Notes: a model not told the origin generated them from the letters alone. A stretch of 64,000 nucleotides of DNA from Burkholderiaceae bacterium (GCA_947472645.1 CANJBQ010000002.1:1-64000), one strand, 5' to 3'; shown: positions 15,828-26,701, numbered from the stretch's first letter. Translations and numbers: made by a program.

Positions 15828-17078
15828 TTAAATGACTTTTTCGGCGCGTAAATCAGCAATATCTTTTGCGCTATATCCAAGTTGACCCAGAACCTCATCA
15901 GTGTGCTCTCCCAATAATGGTGAGCGAGTGACTTCAGTTTGACTATCCGACAGTTTAATTGGATTGCCTACTGTCAAGTATTTCCCGCGTTTAGGGTGAT
16001 CAACTTCAACAATGGTGCCCGTGGCTCTTAAAGATGGTTCATCTGCGATCTCTTTCATCGATAAGATCGGCCCGCACGGAATATCGAATTTATTCAATAT
16101 ATCCATCGCCTCAAATTTAGTTTTGGTCATCGTCCACTGCTCGATACGCGCAAAGATATTTTTCAAGTGCGGCAGCCTTGCTGCAGGAGTTGCATACTGC
16201 GGATCAGTGATCCAATCTTCTTGACCAATTACCTTGCAAATAGAAGCCCAGACAGGTGCTTGAGTAATAAAGTAAATGTAGGAATTAGGATCTTTCTCCC
16301 ACCCTTTGCACTTTAAAATCCAGCCAGGCTGTCCGCCACCTGAGGCATTGCCGGCTCTAGGTACAGCCTCACCAAACTCTGAGTCAGGATACTGCGGATA
16401 CTCTTTTAGAACCTGCGTTCTATCGAGGCGCTGTTGATCGCGAAGTTTGACTCGGCATAAGTTAATCACAGCATCTTGCATAGCTGCCATGACTTTTTGA
16501 CCGCGGCCAGTCGTATTGCGCTGATAAAGCGCTGCCACGATTCCTAGGGCCAGGTGTAGTCCTGTACCAGAGTCACCAATTTGCGCTCCCGTGACGAGTG
16601 GCGGACCATCATCAAATCCTGTCGTAGATGCTGCCCCACCAGCACACTGGGCAACGTTCTCATAAACTTTGCAATCCTCATAAGGGCCTGGGCCAAAGCC
16701 CTTAACAGATGCCACCACCATACGTGGATTGAGTTCTTGAATACGCTCCCAAGTAAATCCCATACGGTCAAGTGCACCTGGAGCAAAATTTTCTACAAGG
16801 ACATCACACTGCTTAATCAGCGTTTCTAAAACGGCCTTACCCTTTGGATTTTTAGTATCCAGTGTAATAGAGCGCTTATTGTGATTGAGCATCGTAAAAT
16901 AAAGGCTATCTACATCAGGGATATCGCGCAACTGCCCACGAGTTGCATCTCCTTCACCAGCTCGCTCCACCTTGATCACATCTGCCCCAAACCAACCCAA
17001 TAATTGCGTGCATGTCGGACCAGATTGAACATGGGTGAAATCTAAAATTCGAACACCATCCAGGGCTTTACTCATCAT
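15828..17078 (-). CDS. frc: Formyl-CoA:oxalate CoA-transferase
   Basis: 416 residues, a class III CoA-transferase (CaiB/BaiF). The catalytic aspartate is Asp169 in [10 protein letters not shown], the same number as in Oxalobacter FRC. The glycine loop GGGQPG follows near residue 248, and the N-terminus [20 protein letters not shown] is diagnostic. It transfers CoA from formyl-CoA to oxalate, giving oxalyl-CoA for OXC. It lies 70 nt downstream of oxc on the same strand, in the order oxc-frc. With no formate dehydrogenase in the window, the fate of formate is not shown. Confidence 0.95.
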   Translation of the reverse strand: MMSKALDGVRILDFTHVQSGPTCTQLLGWFGADVIKVERAGEGDATRGQLRDIPDVDSLYFTMLNHNKRSITLDTKNPKGKAVLETLIKQCDVLVENFAPGALDRMGFTWERIQELNPRMVVASVKGFGPGPYEDCKVYENVAQCAGGAASTTGFDDGPPLVTGAQIGDSGTGLHLALGIVAALYQRNTTGRGQKVMAAMQDAVINLCRVKLRDQQRLDRTQVLKEYPQYPDSEFGEAVPRAGNASGGGQPGWILKCKGWEKDPNSYIYFITQAPVWASICKVIGQEDWITDPQYATPAARLPHLKNIFARIEQWTMTKTKFEAMDILNKFDIPCGPILSMKEIADEPSLRATGTIVEVDHPKRGKYLTVGNPIKLSDSQTEVTRSPLLGEHTDEVLGQLGYSAKDIADLRAEKVI

Positions 17079-17148
17079 TCATCTCCTAAATAAAAACTTT
17101 TAACACTCAAATACTACAACTAATTTTTTTAAACTTGGGCTTATTTGC

Positions 17149-18855
17149 TCAAGTCTTTTTAGCGGTAGTTTGAGGATTTAATTGGGTAATACGTCCACTT
17201 TCTGTTCCCGCGCTCTCATCGATGACGGCATTAATCAAAGTAGGCCGGCCAGAATGTAACGCTTCCAGAATTGCTTTACTTAATTCTTGTGGTGTTGTGG
17301 CATTAACACCAACGCCACCGAATGCCTCTATGATTTTATCGTAGCGAGCACCCTTAACAAATACAGTCGGTGCAACATCGGCACCACCTGATTTATTCAC
17401 GTCCATACCACCGTAAACACCATTATTATTAAAGACCACCACACAAATAGGAAGGTTGTAGCGACAAATAGTTTCTACTTCCATGCCACTAAAGCCAAAA
17501 GCACTATCGCCTTCAATGGCTAAGACAGGTTTATTCGTCGTGACCGCCGCAGCAATTGCAAAGCCCATTCCAATCCCCATGATGCCCCATGTGCCAACAT
17601 CCAAGCGTTTACGTGGTTGATGCATATCTACAATACTGCGGGTGAAGTCTAAGGTATTAGCCCCTTCATTCACTAAAATAATATCTGGTCGATCAGTCAC
17701 AATCGTTCTAACCACCGCTAAGGCGCTGTGAAAATTCATAGGGATTGGATTGAGTGCCAGAGTTGCGGACATCTTGGCTAGATTTTTTTCTTTACGCTCA
17801 AAAATAGCCTTCGTCCAGTCAGCAGGTGGATGAGCCCAGTTTGATCCCATGCCGGCCAACAATGCGTCAACACATGAACCAATATCCCCAATTAGTGGTG
17901 CTGCAATGGCAACATTACTATCGATTTCTTTAGGCTCTATGTCAATTTGAATAAATTGTTTTGGCGTACCCCAAGTTTTACCTTTACCATGGGAGAGAAG
18001 CCAATTAAGCCTAGCTCCAACGAGCATAACAACGTCGGCTTCAGCCAGGACGTACGAGCGCGCTGCAGCGGCCGATAAAGCGTGAGTATCTGGTAATAAA
18101 CCCTTGGCCATCGACATTGGCAAATAAGGGACTCCAGATTTCTCCACTAAATCACGAATGGCAGCATCAGCTTGTGCATATGCTGCGCCTTTTCCGAGAA
18201 TAATCAGAGGCCGTTTAGCGCTCTTTAACAGGTCCAAAGCCCGCGCCACAGAATCAAGAGCTGGAATCTGGCGAGGAGCTGGATCAACAACTTTAATCAA
18301 GGAGCTAAGTCCTTTTAAACGATCCATTGTTTGTGAAAATAATTTAGCGGGTAAATCGAGATAAACGCCACCGGGGCGACCCGATAGAGCAGCACGAATC
18401 GACCTGGCTATCCCCACGCCAATATCTTCTGCATGCAGTACTCGAAATGCCGCTTTACAAAGAGGCTTAGCAATTGCTAACTGGTCCATTTCCTCATAGT
18501 CGCCTTGCTGCAAGTCCACGATTTCACGCTCACTTGAGCCACTAATCAAAATCATCGGGAAGCAATTGACTGTAGCATTAGAGAGCGCAGTCAATCCGTT
18601 GAGAAATCCGGGAGCTGAGACCGTCAAACAAATACCCGGTTTTTGAGTGAGAAATCCAGCCGCCGCCGCCGCATTTCCAGCATGCTGCTCATGACGAAAG
18701 GAGATCACTCGAAGGCCCTCTGCTTGCGCCATACGGGTCAAATCTGTAATTGGGATTCCAGGAAGCGCAAAAATCGTATCAATGTCATTTAACTTTAAAG
18801 CATTAATCACTAAATGGAAGCCGTCGATCGTTTCAACTGTTGTGTCATTCGTCAT
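17149..18855 (-). CDS. oxc: Oxalyl-CoA decarboxylase (ThDP-dependent)
   Basis: 568 residues with the three ThDP-enzyme domains. Glu56 in [15 protein letters not shown] activates ThDP, the ThDP-binding motif [13 protein letters not shown]...NNNGVYGG is near residues 450-480, and the family-specific [20 protein letters not shown] is present. It converts oxalyl-CoA to formyl-CoA and CO2. The start ATG has GAGAAAG about 6 nt upstream. It is divergent from the formyl-THF hydrolase-like gene across a 324-bp region. Confidence 0.95.
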   Translation of the reverse strand: MTNDTTVETIDGFHLVINALKLNDIDTIFALPGIPITDLTRMAQAEGLRVISFRHEQHAGNAAAAAGFLTQKPGICLTVSAPGFLNGLTALSNATVNCFPMILISGSSEREIVDLQQGDYEEMDQLAIAKPLCKAAFRVLHAEDIGVGIARSIRAALSGRPGGVYLDLPAKLFSQTMDRLKGLSSLIKVVDPAPRQIPALDSVARALDLLKSAKRPLIILGKGAAYAQADAAIRDLVEKSGVPYLPMSMAKGLLPDTHALSAAAARSYVLAEADVVMLVGARLNWLLSHGKGKTWGTPKQFIQIDIEPKEIDSNVAIAAPLIGDIGSCVDALLAGMGSNWAHPPADWTKAIFERKEKNLAKMSATLALNPIPMNFHSALAVVRTIVTDRPDIILVNEGANTLDFTRSIVDMHQPRKRLDVGTWGIMGIGMGFAIAAAVTTNKPVLAIEGDSAFGFSGMEVETICRYNLPICVVVFNNNGVYGGMDVNKSGGADVAPTVFVKGARYDKIIEAFGGVGVNATTPQELSKAILEALHSGRPTLINAVIDESAGTESGRITQLNPQTTAKKT

Positions 18856-19179
18856 TTAAATCTTTCTCCAATAGAATACGTGTTCTTTTGCCAAGAATAT
18901 CATAGTACTTTAAATAAAATACGGGCTTCTTTTCCGTTATTTATAGGACTAGGGTAAACAATTATAAGGCTCAATCGTCAGACCGTCCGCTGCTATAAAT
19001 CCGGTTTAAGGAAGCTTTTCTTGATTTCCAATTTCCCTTGTATTGAATTTTCCCAAGCCGCCTATATACTGTTTACTATGGTTTTTAAAATAGGCATTCG
19101 TTAAGAGTCCAAAGATGTTGCAAAAAAGACTTTCCTCGTTTCTTATTGTTAGTATTTTATATATACGGAAGACATTATT
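18856..19179. other. Divergent intergenic region oxc / formyltransferase-like gene
   Basis: No ORF or RNA gene seen. It must hold both promoters. An imperfect palindrome GAATACGTGTTC lies just upstream of oxc (about 18875-18886) and could be an operator. A TATATACTGTTTAC stretch near 19064 is a possible -10 region for the plus-strand gene. Neither is strongly supported. Confidence 0.35.
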
Positions 19180-20115
19180 ATGAAGGTAGCAATCATTGGA
19201 AGTTCTGATTTTGGCAAAGCCGTTCTTGATGCTTTTTTAGACCGAGGAGATGAAGTAGTCATTGTTTGCTGCCCTCCTGATAACCCTAAATCCAATAAGC
19301 CTGACGCCATAAAGCTTGGCGCCCTAGAGCGGGGAATTACGCCTCTTCAACTGCCTTCATTAAAGGGACCGGAACTCATCGATATTATGCGTAATTCCGG
19401 TGCGGAAATCATTGTGATGGCTTATGTGCTTCAGTTTGTGCCACAAGAACTGGTGAATTCCACAAAATATGGCACGATTCAATATCACCCATCTTTATTA
19501 CCTAAATACCGGGGCCCTAGCGCGATTAATTGGGCGATAGCCCTTGGAGAGACCGAAACAGGATTAACGATATTCAGGCCTTCGGATGGCATGGATGAGG
19601 GCGCCGTTATTCTTCAAAAGACCGTACCTATTGGACCGGATGATACTTTAGGGGAAGTTTATTTTAATCGCCTGTTTCCGATTGGGGTTTCTGCCATGCT
19701 GGAAGCTACCGATTTGGTAGTTCAATCAAAGCACACAGAAATAATTCAAGACGAATCCTTAGCTAACTATGAAGGTTGGTTTAATCCTTCGATTGCAAAG
19801 ATCAATTGGTTTAGTCACATTAATACAACTTACAACCTGATCCGAGCCTGCAATCCCGCTCCAGGAGCTTCTGCTATGTATAAGGGACAGAAAGTTCAAA
19901 TTTATGACTGCCGTAAACACATTAGCCCAACCTTTAAATCGGTCAAAGGCCAACCTGGTCAAATCACTGATATCCAGTCAGACTCTGTCTTTGTCGCCTG
20001 TCCCGGCGGACAAATTGAAATCATAAAAGCCAAATCCGCTACGGGTAAAAAAGACTCGGCCGCGAATGTAGCAGCAGAGCTTGCCATGGTCATTGGTGAT
20101 AACTTTGACGTTTAA
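19180..20115 (+). CDS. Stand-alone 10-formyl-THF hydrolase/formyltransferase-like protein
   Basis: 311 residues: a Rossmann formyltransferase domain (1-200) and an Fmt C-terminal domain. The motif is QYHPSLLPKYRGPSAINWAI, then SDGMDEGAVILQ. His103 and Asp139 are 36 residues apart, as in the hydrolase domain of 10-formyltetrahydrofolate dehydrogenase (His106/Asp142). The Asn of true methionyl-tRNA formyltransferase (NxHxSLLP) is Gln here. FNRLFPIGVSAM also resembles the FDH hydrolase domain. It lacks the carrier and aldehyde dehydrogenase domains, so it is probably a formyl-folate hydrolase or formyl transferase. Between oxc/frc and a carboxylate transporter, it may link formyl-CoA to the folate pool (inference). 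Confidence 0.7.
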   Translation: MKVAIIGSSDFGKAVLDAFLDRGDEVVIVCCPPDNPKSNKPDAIKLGALERGITPLQLPSLKGPELIDIMRNSGAEIIVMAYVLQFVPQELVNSTKYGTIQYHPSLLPKYRGPSAINWAIALGETETGLTIFRPSDGMDEGAVILQKTVPIGPDDTLGEVYFNRLFPIGVSAMLEATDLVVQSKHTEIIQDESLANYEGWFNPSIAKINWFSHINTTYNLIRACNPAPGASAMYKGQKVQIYDCRKHISPTFKSVKGQPGQITDIQSDSVFVACPGGQIEIIKAKSATGKKDSAANVAAELAMVIGDNFDV

Positions 20116-20339
20116 GCCCTAAATACTTAAAAGTAAAGGTTTATTTACAGGAAGGTTAGGGTATCTCCTTAACCACTAAATTTGACTTATTATCCATAAT
20201 CTGATGGTGAGAAATCATTCTATTCCTTCAGTCATTTATTCAAATGCTTTTGAGAAATTTAGTTTTATTATTAAGTTATAAGATTATCTGTCTAGGTAGG
20301 TATGCCGTATAAATTTATTAAATCAAAAGGATATATACC

Positions 20340-21350
20340 ATGTTGAACAATATATTTAGCACATCAAACTTAAGATCATGGAGTATTCTTATCAGTAGTT
20401 TATTACTATCGTTTTCCTGTTTAGCATGGGAGCCAAGTAAGCCAGTGGAATTTGTCATACCAGCAGGTCAAGGTGGTGGAGCTGATCAAATGGCTCGGAT
20501 GATTCAAGGAATCATTACTAAAAATAATTTAATGAAGCAATCAATAATTCCGGTGAATAAATCTGCCGGTGCTGGTGCGGAAGGTTTCTTGGCTGTAAAA
20601 GAATCCAAGGGTGACCCACATAAAATTATTATTACCTTATCTAATCTTTTTACAACACCGCTTGCAACTGGCGTGCCATTTAATTGGAAAGAGATGACCC
20701 CTGTAGCAATGTTAGCTCTAGACCAATTTATACTTTGGACAAATAGTGATAAGCCTTATAAAAATGCCAGTGAATTTATTCAAGCAGCTAAAGCAGCAGG
20801 TCCTGGAAAATTTAAAATGGGTGGCACAGGATCAAAACAAGAAGATCAAATATTAACTGTTGGTTTAGAAAAAGCAACAGGCACCAAATTTACATATCTG
20901 CCATTTAAAGGTGGTGGGGATGTTGCGGTTCAACTCGTTGGGAACCATATTGATTCAACAGTGAATAATCCAATTGAGGCTGTTGCTCAATGGCGGGCTG
21001 GAAAATTAAAGGCTTTATGCGTGTTTGACGATACCAGAATGCCCTATAAAGAAAAAATTACTGAGACGCAATCTTGGAATGACATTCCAACCTGCTCCGA
21101 AGCTGGCATACCTACTGATTATGTGATGCTTCGCGGTATTTTTATGCCATCGGGCGTAACTCAAGAACAAGTTAATTTTTATATTGAACTCTTTAAAAAA
21201 GTACGTGAAACGTCAGAATGGAAAAAATTTATGGCTGATGGAGCCTTTAATCAAACATTTATGATTGGGAAAGAGTATGTCAATTGGCTTGAGAAAAATG
21301 AAGCTCTTCATAAACAATTGATGAGTGAAGCAGGATTTTTAGCAAAGTAA
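20340..21350 (+). CDS. tctC: Tripartite tricarboxylate transporter, substrate-binding subunit
   Basis: 336 residues with a signal peptide (ISSLLLSFSCLAW) and the TctC/Bug fold: KPVEFVIPAGQGGGADQMAR, NKSAGAGAEGFLAVK, LPFKGGGDVAVQLVG. AAAAGGA-type ribosome binding site 8 nt upstream. It is followed by TctB (30-nt gap) and TctA (28-nt gap), so this is a complete TTT system. Usual TTT cargoes are citrate, terephthalate and related di/tricarboxylates; the neighbouring oxc-frc genes make oxalate or a related acid a candidate, without proof. Confidence 0.85.
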   Translation: MLNNIFSTSNLRSWSILISSLLLSFSCLAWEPSKPVEFVIPAGQGGGADQMARMIQGIITKNNLMKQSIIPVNKSAGAGAEGFLAVKESKGDPHKIIITLSNLFTTPLATGVPFNWKEMTPVAMLALDQFILWTNSDKPYKNASEFIQAAKAAGPGKFKMGGTGSKQEDQILTVGLEKATGTKFTYLPFKGGGDVAVQLVGNHIDSTVNNPIEAVAQWRAGKLKALCVFDDTRMPYKEKITETQSWNDIPTCSEAGIPTDYVMLRGIFMPSGVTQEQVNFYIELFKKVRETSEWKKFMADGAFNQTFMIGKEYVNWLEKNEALHKQLMSEAGFLAK

Positions 21351-21380
21351 TCATTCAAAATATTTTTATAAGGCCCTTCA

Positions 21381-21899
21381 ATGGTAGATCAAGTAGAAAA
21401 AGGTTCTGTACCTAGTTTACGTATGATAGAAGTTGTATTTGCACTGATTTGTATTTTGTTTAGTATTTTTTTAATGATTGGTAGTGTAAAACTAGGCGCC
21501 AACTGGACACCTGAAGGCCCGGAATCGGGCTACTTTCCTTTCTATATTTTTTTAATGATGTTTATCTCTAGCTCTGCAGTGTTTTATGAATCTTTATTCA
21601 TTAATAAAAAAAATCCTGACGAGCCATTTGTCCAAAAAAGTGCATTTAAACAGGTGCTATGCATTCTTTTTCCTGGGATTGCATTTCTCCTTGGGGTTAG
21701 CCTGATAGGCATTTATGTATCCAGCATAATTTATATTTCTGTTTTTATGATTTGGATTGGAAAATACGCCTATTGGAAAGCAATCTTCATTGGCTTATTT
21801 GTCGGAGTAATTTTATATTTAATGTTTGAACTCTGGTTCCAAGTTCCCTTACCCCATGGTAATTGGTTTAACCCTCTCTCGATGATTGGTGTCAATTAA
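21381..21899 (+). CDS. tctB: Tripartite tricarboxylate transporter, small membrane subunit
   Basis: 172 residues with four hydrophobic segments (about 15-33, 47-66, 87-113, 118-150). Weakly conserved family; TctB is assigned from size, topology, the LGANWTPEGPESGYFPFYIF motif (GxxxGxFP-like, typical of TctB) and position between tctC and tctA. Confidence 0.8.
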   Translation: MVDQVEKGSVPSLRMIEVVFALICILFSIFLMIGSVKLGANWTPEGPESGYFPFYIFLMMFISSSAVFYESLFINKKNPDEPFVQKSAFKQVLCILFPGIAFLLGVSLIGIYVSSIIYISVFMIWIGKYAYWKAIFIGLFVGVILYLMFELWFQVPLPHGNWFNPLSMIGVN

Positions 21900-21927
21900 T
21901 TTATATAACAAATAGTAGGAGTACATT

Positions 21928-23436
21928 TTGGATGAAGTAGGCGCTTTATTTCATGGCTTTTCTGTAGCACTTACCCCTTTCAACATTCTATTAATGCTTG
22001 TTGGTATATCTTTAGGAGTCATCATTGGCGTTTTGCCTGGGCTTGGCGGCGCAAATGGGATTGCGATTTTATTGCCTTTAACATTCACGATGCCACCCAC
22101 ATCGGCGATTATCATGCTCTCTTGTATTTACTGGGGCGCACTTTTTGGTGGGGCAATTACATCTATTCTTTTTAATATTCCAGGTGAGCCATGGTCAGTT
22201 GCCACAACATTTGATGGCCATCCAATGGCGCGCAACGGAAGAGCCGCCGAAGCATTAACGACCGCATTCACATCTTCTTTTGTGGGTGCACTCGTGGCAG
22301 TCATTATGATTACGTTCCTTGCTCCTATGGTGGCAACGTTTGCCCTAAAGTTTGGCCCCCCAGAATTTTTTGCGGTATATTTTTTAACCTTTTGTAGTTT
22401 TGTAGGACTGAATAAGACTTCTCCATTTAAAGTAATCACGATGATTATGCTTGGCTTTGGCTTATCTACTATTGGCATGGATGGTGTCACGGGTCAATTG
22501 CGTTTAACCTTTGGATTTAATGAACTTATGAGAGGATTTGATTTCCTCATCGCCGTGATTGGGCTATTTGGCATAGGAGAAATATTGTTAGCCATGGAAG
22601 AAGGTCTGGCTTTTAAAGGATCTGCTGGAAAAATTCGTTATCAAATTGTGCTTGAAACATGGAAAAAATTACCTAAGTATTGGGCTACATCTCTGCGCAG
22701 TTGTTTAATTGGTTGTTGGATGGGAATCACTCCTGGCGGCGCAACACCTGCTTCATTTATGAGCTATGGGTTAGCTAAGCGGTTTTCAAAAAACAGCGAT
22801 CAATTTGGTAAAGGAGAAATTGAGGGGATTATTGCTCCAGAAACTGCCGCGCATGCGGCAGGAACATCAGCTCTTTTACCCATGCTTTCCTTAGGTATTC
22901 CGGGTTCTCCAACGGCCGCTGTACTATTGGGCGGCTTATTGATTTGGGGGCTACAACCAGGTCCCCTGTTGTTTGTCGAAAAACCTGATTTTGTTTGGGG
23001 GTTGATCGCCAGCATGTATTTAGGTAATGTCGTCGGTCTATTCATGTGCTTAACCTGTGTTCCAATATTTGCCTCTATCCTTCGCATACCGTTTTCAATC
23101 ATTGCACCAATCATTATTGTCATCTGTACTGTCGGGGCTTATACCGTTCACAATGCTTTATTCGATGTTTGGCTAATGATGGGTTTTGGAGTTATGGGCT
23201 ATATTTTTAAAAAATTAGACTACCCTATGGCGCCAATGGTACTTGCTTTAGTTTTAGGAAGTCGAGCAGAAGAGTCGTTTAGACAATCTATGCTGATTTC
23301 TTCAGGCGGTCTAGATGTGTTTTTCTCAACGACCCTTGTTGCTTGCATTACTTCATTAGGGATTATATTATTATTCTGGCCTTTAATTAGCAAAGTCCTT
23401 GGTATCTTGAAGACCTCTAAAAGTCACTCTTCTTAA
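21928..23436 (+). CDS. tctA: Tripartite tricarboxylate transporter, large membrane subunit
   Basis: 502 residues, TTG start with AGGAG 7 nt upstream. It contains the TctA signature in the first third (GVLPGLGGANGIAILLPLTF), the SIL-type pore motif ITSILFNIPGEPWSVATTFDGHP shared by the family, and a second G-rich repeat (TPGGATPASFMSYGLAKRFS, LLPMLSLGIPGSPTAAVLLGG). About 10-12 membrane spans. Forms the channel of the TTT importer with the preceding tctB and tctC. Confidence 0.9.
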   Translation: MDEVGALFHGFSVALTPFNILLMLVGISLGVIIGVLPGLGGANGIAILLPLTFTMPPTSAIIMLSCIYWGALFGGAITSILFNIPGEPWSVATTFDGHPMARNGRAAEALTTAFTSSFVGALVAVIMITFLAPMVATFALKFGPPEFFAVYFLTFCSFVGLNKTSPFKVITMIMLGFGLSTIGMDGVTGQLRLTFGFNELMRGFDFLIAVIGLFGIGEILLAMEEGLAFKGSAGKIRYQIVLETWKKLPKYWATSLRSCLIGCWMGITPGGATPASFMSYGLAKRFSKNSDQFGKGEIEGIIAPETAAHAAGTSALLPMLSLGIPGSPTAAVLLGGLLIWGLQPGPLLFVEKPDFVWGLIASMYLGNVVGLFMCLTCVPIFASILRIPFSIIAPIIIVICTVGAYTVHNALFDVWLMMGFGVMGYIFKKLDYPMAPMVLALVLGSRAEESFRQSMLISSGGLDVFFSTTLVACITSLGIILLFWPLISKVLGILKTSKSHSS

Positions 23437-23496
23437 TAAATATATTCCTAAAGTATTTTATGTTGAATAGGAATTGATATGATTATCTTTAAGGTA

Positions 23497-24495
23497 TTAT
23501 TGGTAGGGTATCTTTAGAAGTTTTGCAGTAACTTCCCAAAGTGATTCTGCTAGCGCTTCACTTTTAGCTTTCATGGAAAGTTCTTGAGAAAAAGGTTCTC
23601 GAATCGCTGAATGACGGTTACCCCAACTCCAATGAACCCCAGACTGGATAAATTGTTCGTCTGAAACAACTTGCGCAACGCGTTCACCGGCTAGTACTTG
23701 GCTAACGTAGCCTTTGGTAATATTTTTTTGAAACCACGGGAAGATTTTTTGGAACAACTTAGGCGCATCTCTGAAAAGTCCTGTATCTGCAACACAACCG
23801 GGATATAAGGTATTAAAAATGACGTTCGTTTTTTGATGGTATCTTTTATGTAATTCACGATTCATGATCATATTGCAAAGCTTGCTATCTTTATACGCTT
23901 TACCGGGTTTAAAAGGTTTGCCATTAATCATCGATATGGGGTCTTTAAATCCAGCCATGAAGCCTTCTAAATTACCTAAGTCAGCGGGAGCAGGAATAGG
24001 TACTTTGCCACCAAACTCTTCAGAGTTTGCAGTAACAGTACCTAAGGTGATTAAACGAGAGAGTTGACCTTGATGAGCGGTTTTAGTTAAGTTTTCAATG
24101 AGTCCCCTACTCAAGACATAGTGACCAAAATAATTCGTTGCTACGCTAATTTCAAATCCCTGGGGAGAGCGCATAGGTTCTTTAAGAAGAGGGAGATAAG
24201 TAGCCGCGTTACATACCAAAGCATTGAGTTCAAGACCACTACTGTGAAAGCGCTCTACAAACGATTGAGCACTTTCAAGATCACCTAAATCGAGTTTCCA
24301 GATGTCAAATTGACCTGGATTAAGAGACTGTGACTGAGCAGCCTGCAGCATTTTATGCTCATTGCGAACGGCAAGTATGAGTTTCCAACCTCGTTTACAT
24401 AAAGCTTTGGCTGTGAATAGGCCAACGCCAGAAGAGGTACCTGTAATAATTGCTAAGGGGGCATTGGAAGGTAGTGACTTATTTAGATGCTTCAT
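23497..24495 (-). CDS. por: Light-dependent protochlorophyllide reductase (LPOR)
   Basis: 332 residues, an [12 protein letters not shown] (18-26) is the NADPH loop, [10 protein letters not shown] (95-104) and [12 protein letters not shown] follow. [13 protein letters not shown], Tyr201-Lys205 in [10 protein letters not shown], Cys234 in [29 protein letters not shown] and [10 protein letters not shown] are specific to LPOR and not shared by ordinary SDRs. It reduces protochlorophyllide to chlorophyllide using NADPH and light, doing aerobically what oxygen-sensitive BchNBL does. Its ATG overlaps the stop of the preceding ABC gene by 1 nt (TAATG), so translation is coupled. LPOR is known from cyanobacteria, plants and some aerobic phototrophic bacteria such as Dinoroseobacter. 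Both systems in one cluster is notable. Confidence 0.93.
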   Translation of the reverse strand: MKHLNKSLPSNAPLAIITGTSSGVGLFTAKALCKRGWKLILAVRNEHKMLQAAQSQSLNPGQFDIWKLDLGDLESAQSFVERFHSSGLELNALVCNAATYLPLLKEPMRSPQGFEISVATNYFGHYVLSRGLIENLTKTAHQGQLSRLITLGTVTANSEEFGGKVPIPAPADLGNLEGFMAGFKDPISMINGKPFKPGKAYKDSKLCNMIMNRELHKRYHQKTNVIFNTLYPGCVADTGLFRDAPKLFQKIFPWFQKNITKGYVSQVLAGERVAQVVSDEQFIQSGVHWSWGNRHSAIREPFSQELSMKAKSEALAESLWEVTAKLLKIPYQ

Positions 24496-26285
24496 TAGAG
24501 TGATTGAAATGATTCATTATCGGTAAATTGTAGTTTAGCCAAGTTCGAATAAAGACCGCCCTGATTAATTAAGCTGGCATGGGTGCCGGTTTCAATCACG
24601 CGACCATTTTCAAGAACAATAATACGATCTGCTTGTTTAACCGTGGAAAGACGATGGGCAATCACTAGGGTTGTTCTATTTTTCATCGCAGCGTCGAGGG
24701 CTAGCTGAACGAGGTGTTCAGATTCTGCATCCAGCGCACTCGTAGCTTCGTCAAGTAATAAAAGTGGAGGATTTTTGAGTAAAGCTCTAGCGATGACGAT
24801 ACGTTGTTTTTGCCCTCCCGAGAGTCGCATGCCTCGATCACCTAAAAAGGTTTCATAGCCATTGGGTAGTCGTGTAATAAATTCATCAGCAGCGGCTAAC
24901 TTTGCTGCATGAAACACCTCTTCATCACTTGCATCCTCTTTTCCATAGCGAATATTTTCCATAGCATTTGTGGAGAAGATAATGAAATCTTGCGGAACAA
25001 TACCAATTAATTTTCTCAAATCTTGGAGATGTAGATCGTTAATATTGATACCGTCTAATTTAATTGCCCCATGTTGCGGTTCATAAAAACGTAAAAGTAA
25101 TTGGAATAAAGATGTTTTACCAGCACCTGAGGGGCCTACTATGGCGACTCTTTCCCCAGGTTTGATGAGAAAATTCACATCGGATAAAACTTGAATGGAA
25201 TTCGACGGATAATGAAAACTGAGATGTTCGATCTCTAATTGAATACCTTGAGAGGGCACTACTTTTACAGATTTTGGAGAGCTTGGATCATTGATATTCG
25301 ACTTAAGTTGAAGAAGTTCGAACAGTCTCTCACTGGCGCCGATGGCCCGTTGTGTGTCACCGATGACTTCAGCAACAACGGCAATAGCGCCTGCAACGAT
25401 CACGGTATACAAAATAAATTGCGTTAGTTCACCACTAGAAATCTCTTGACGAGTCACTGCGTAGGCGCCTAACCAAAGAATGAGAATGATGCTAGAAAAC
25501 CCTAGCAGAATTGCTATAAATGTAAGATTTGATCGCGCTAGATTTCTATTTTTCGCCGTTAAAAACGAGTTTTCAATAAATTGATTAAATAATCGAGTTT
25601 CATAGGCTTCATGAGTAAAAGATTGAATGGTCGAGACAGAATTTAGTTTTTCTCCTGCGAGTGCTGAGGCATCAGCGATTTTATCTTGTGAGTTTTTTGA
25701 TAATTTGCGAACCCGTCGCCCGAGAATGACCGTCGGAATGACTGTTAGTAAGAGTAAGGTAAAGATAAGAATAGATAATTTGATACTGGTGATAAACATC
25801 ATCACAAGGCCACCTAGCAATAAAAGGGTATTTCTAAGGGCCATAGAAACGCTTGTTCCAACGAGCGTTTGAATCAGTGTTGTATCCGTATTGATTCGCG
25901 ACAATATCTCCCCGCTTTTTGTTACTTCAAAGAACTCCGGGCTTTGATAGAGAACATGCTCATAGACTGCTTTTTTGATATCAGAGGTTACCCTTTCCCC
26001 AAGCCACGAGACCATATAAAAACGTAACGCAGTAGAAAATGCCACTGCACAGGCGATCAAAAATAAGTTAATAAACGTTGAATTAATCTGAGCACTACTC
26101 GAGGAATTAAAGCCCAGATTAATGATTTCTCGAAAGCAAAAGGGTACCGCTAGAGTTGCGCCAGCGGCTAAAAATAAACTGAATATAGCAATCATTACTT
26201 GTTTTGTATACGGCTTTATAAAGGGCAGTAGGATTTTTAGAGAGCTGAAATTGGAAAGATTTTTTTTAGTCATTAGTATTGTCAT
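24495..26285 (-). CDS. ABC exporter half-transporter (MsbA-like), coupled to por
   Basis: 596 residues with an N-terminal six-helix TMD (about 20-310) and a C-terminal ATPase. Walker A is [12 protein letters not shown], the signature LSGGQKQRI, Walker [13 protein letters not shown], and the H-loop IAHRLSTV; all catalytic residues are present. The type resembles MsbA/lipid and heme/peptide exporters; cargo is unknown. The stop codon overlaps the por ATG (TAATG), so it is the first gene of the operon. A role in pigment, lipid or precursor movement in the photosynthetic membrane is possible, but no direct evidence exists. Confidence 0.85.
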   Translation of the reverse strand: MTILMTKKNLSNFSSLKILLPFIKPYTKQVMIAIFSLFLAAGATLAVPFCFREIINLGFNSSSSAQINSTFINLFLIACAVAFSTALRFYMVSWLGERVTSDIKKAVYEHVLYQSPEFFEVTKSGEILSRINTDTTLIQTLVGTSVSMALRNTLLLLGGLVMMFITSIKLSILIFTLLLLTVIPTVILGRRVRKLSKNSQDKIADASALAGEKLNSVSTIQSFTHEAYETRLFNQFIENSFLTAKNRNLARSNLTFIAILLGFSSIILILWLGAYAVTRQEISSGELTQFILYTVIVAGAIAVVAEVIGDTQRAIGASERLFELLQLKSNINDPSSPKSVKVVPSQGIQLEIEHLSFHYPSNSIQVLSDVNFLIKPGERVAIVGPSGAGKTSLFQLLLRFYEPQHGAIKLDGININDLHLQDLRKLIGIVPQDFIIFSTNAMENIRYGKEDASDEEVFHAAKLAAADEFITRLPNGYETFLGDRGMRLSGGQKQRIVIARALLKNPPLLLLDEATSALDAESEHLVQLALDAAMKNRTTLVIAHRLSTVKQADRIIVLENGRVIETGTHASLINQGGLYSNLAKLQFTDNESFQSL

Positions 26286-26347
26286 TATTCTAGAACTTGG
26301 ATAGCCATCTTATCGCACGATGCAGATAAGACGCGCAAATTGATTAC

Positions 26348-26701
26348 CTAATTCTGAATGATTGTTTTACAGGAGGCGCGCTTTTCTTGCTGGTTAACTA
26401 ATTGGGTCAGTTCTGTACCCGTTTGATTAATTTTTAATTGCCCAATTTGAGGATCAAACTTCATCAGAATTTGATAGGTGTCTTGAAATTTGAGTAAATT
26501 CACTAAACTTGTTTTTCCATCATAAATAAAGTTAGCCGTAAGAGATCCTTTAGAAATCGCTATTTCAAGAGCTTTATCATTGAGGGTGCAACTAATCGTT
26601 TTACTTTGTTCTTCAATCGACTTTGTTTTTTCTCGTTGTTCATTACAGCCAGTTAAAAATAATAAAAAGGAGATTTGAAGAACTAAATAGTAGAAGCGCA
26701 T
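26348..26701 (-). CDS. Small lipoprotein, unknown function
   Basis: I place the start at the ATG (26701) that overlaps the nnrU stop (TAATG). The protein then begins MRFYYLVLQISFLLFLTGCN with a lipobox (FLTGC), so a 117-residue lipoprotein. After the lipid Cys it is polar, with two further cysteines (ISCTLND and ASCKTI) near the ends. No family recognised. It is translationally coupled to nnrU and transcribed in that direction; function not known. Confidence 0.65.
   Translation of the reverse strand: MRFYYLVLQISFLLFLTGCNEQREKTKSIEEQSKTISCTLNDKALEIAISKGSLTANFIYDGKTSLVNLLKFQDTYQILMKFDPQIGQLKINQTGTELTQLVNQQEKRASCKTIIQN

Noticed and set aside
22128..22490. 120-codon antisense ORF in tctA (also 22800-23123)
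   Set aside because: Rich in Pro/Ala/Ser and low-complexity as expected from the complement of a membrane-protein gene; tctA frame is strongly supported.
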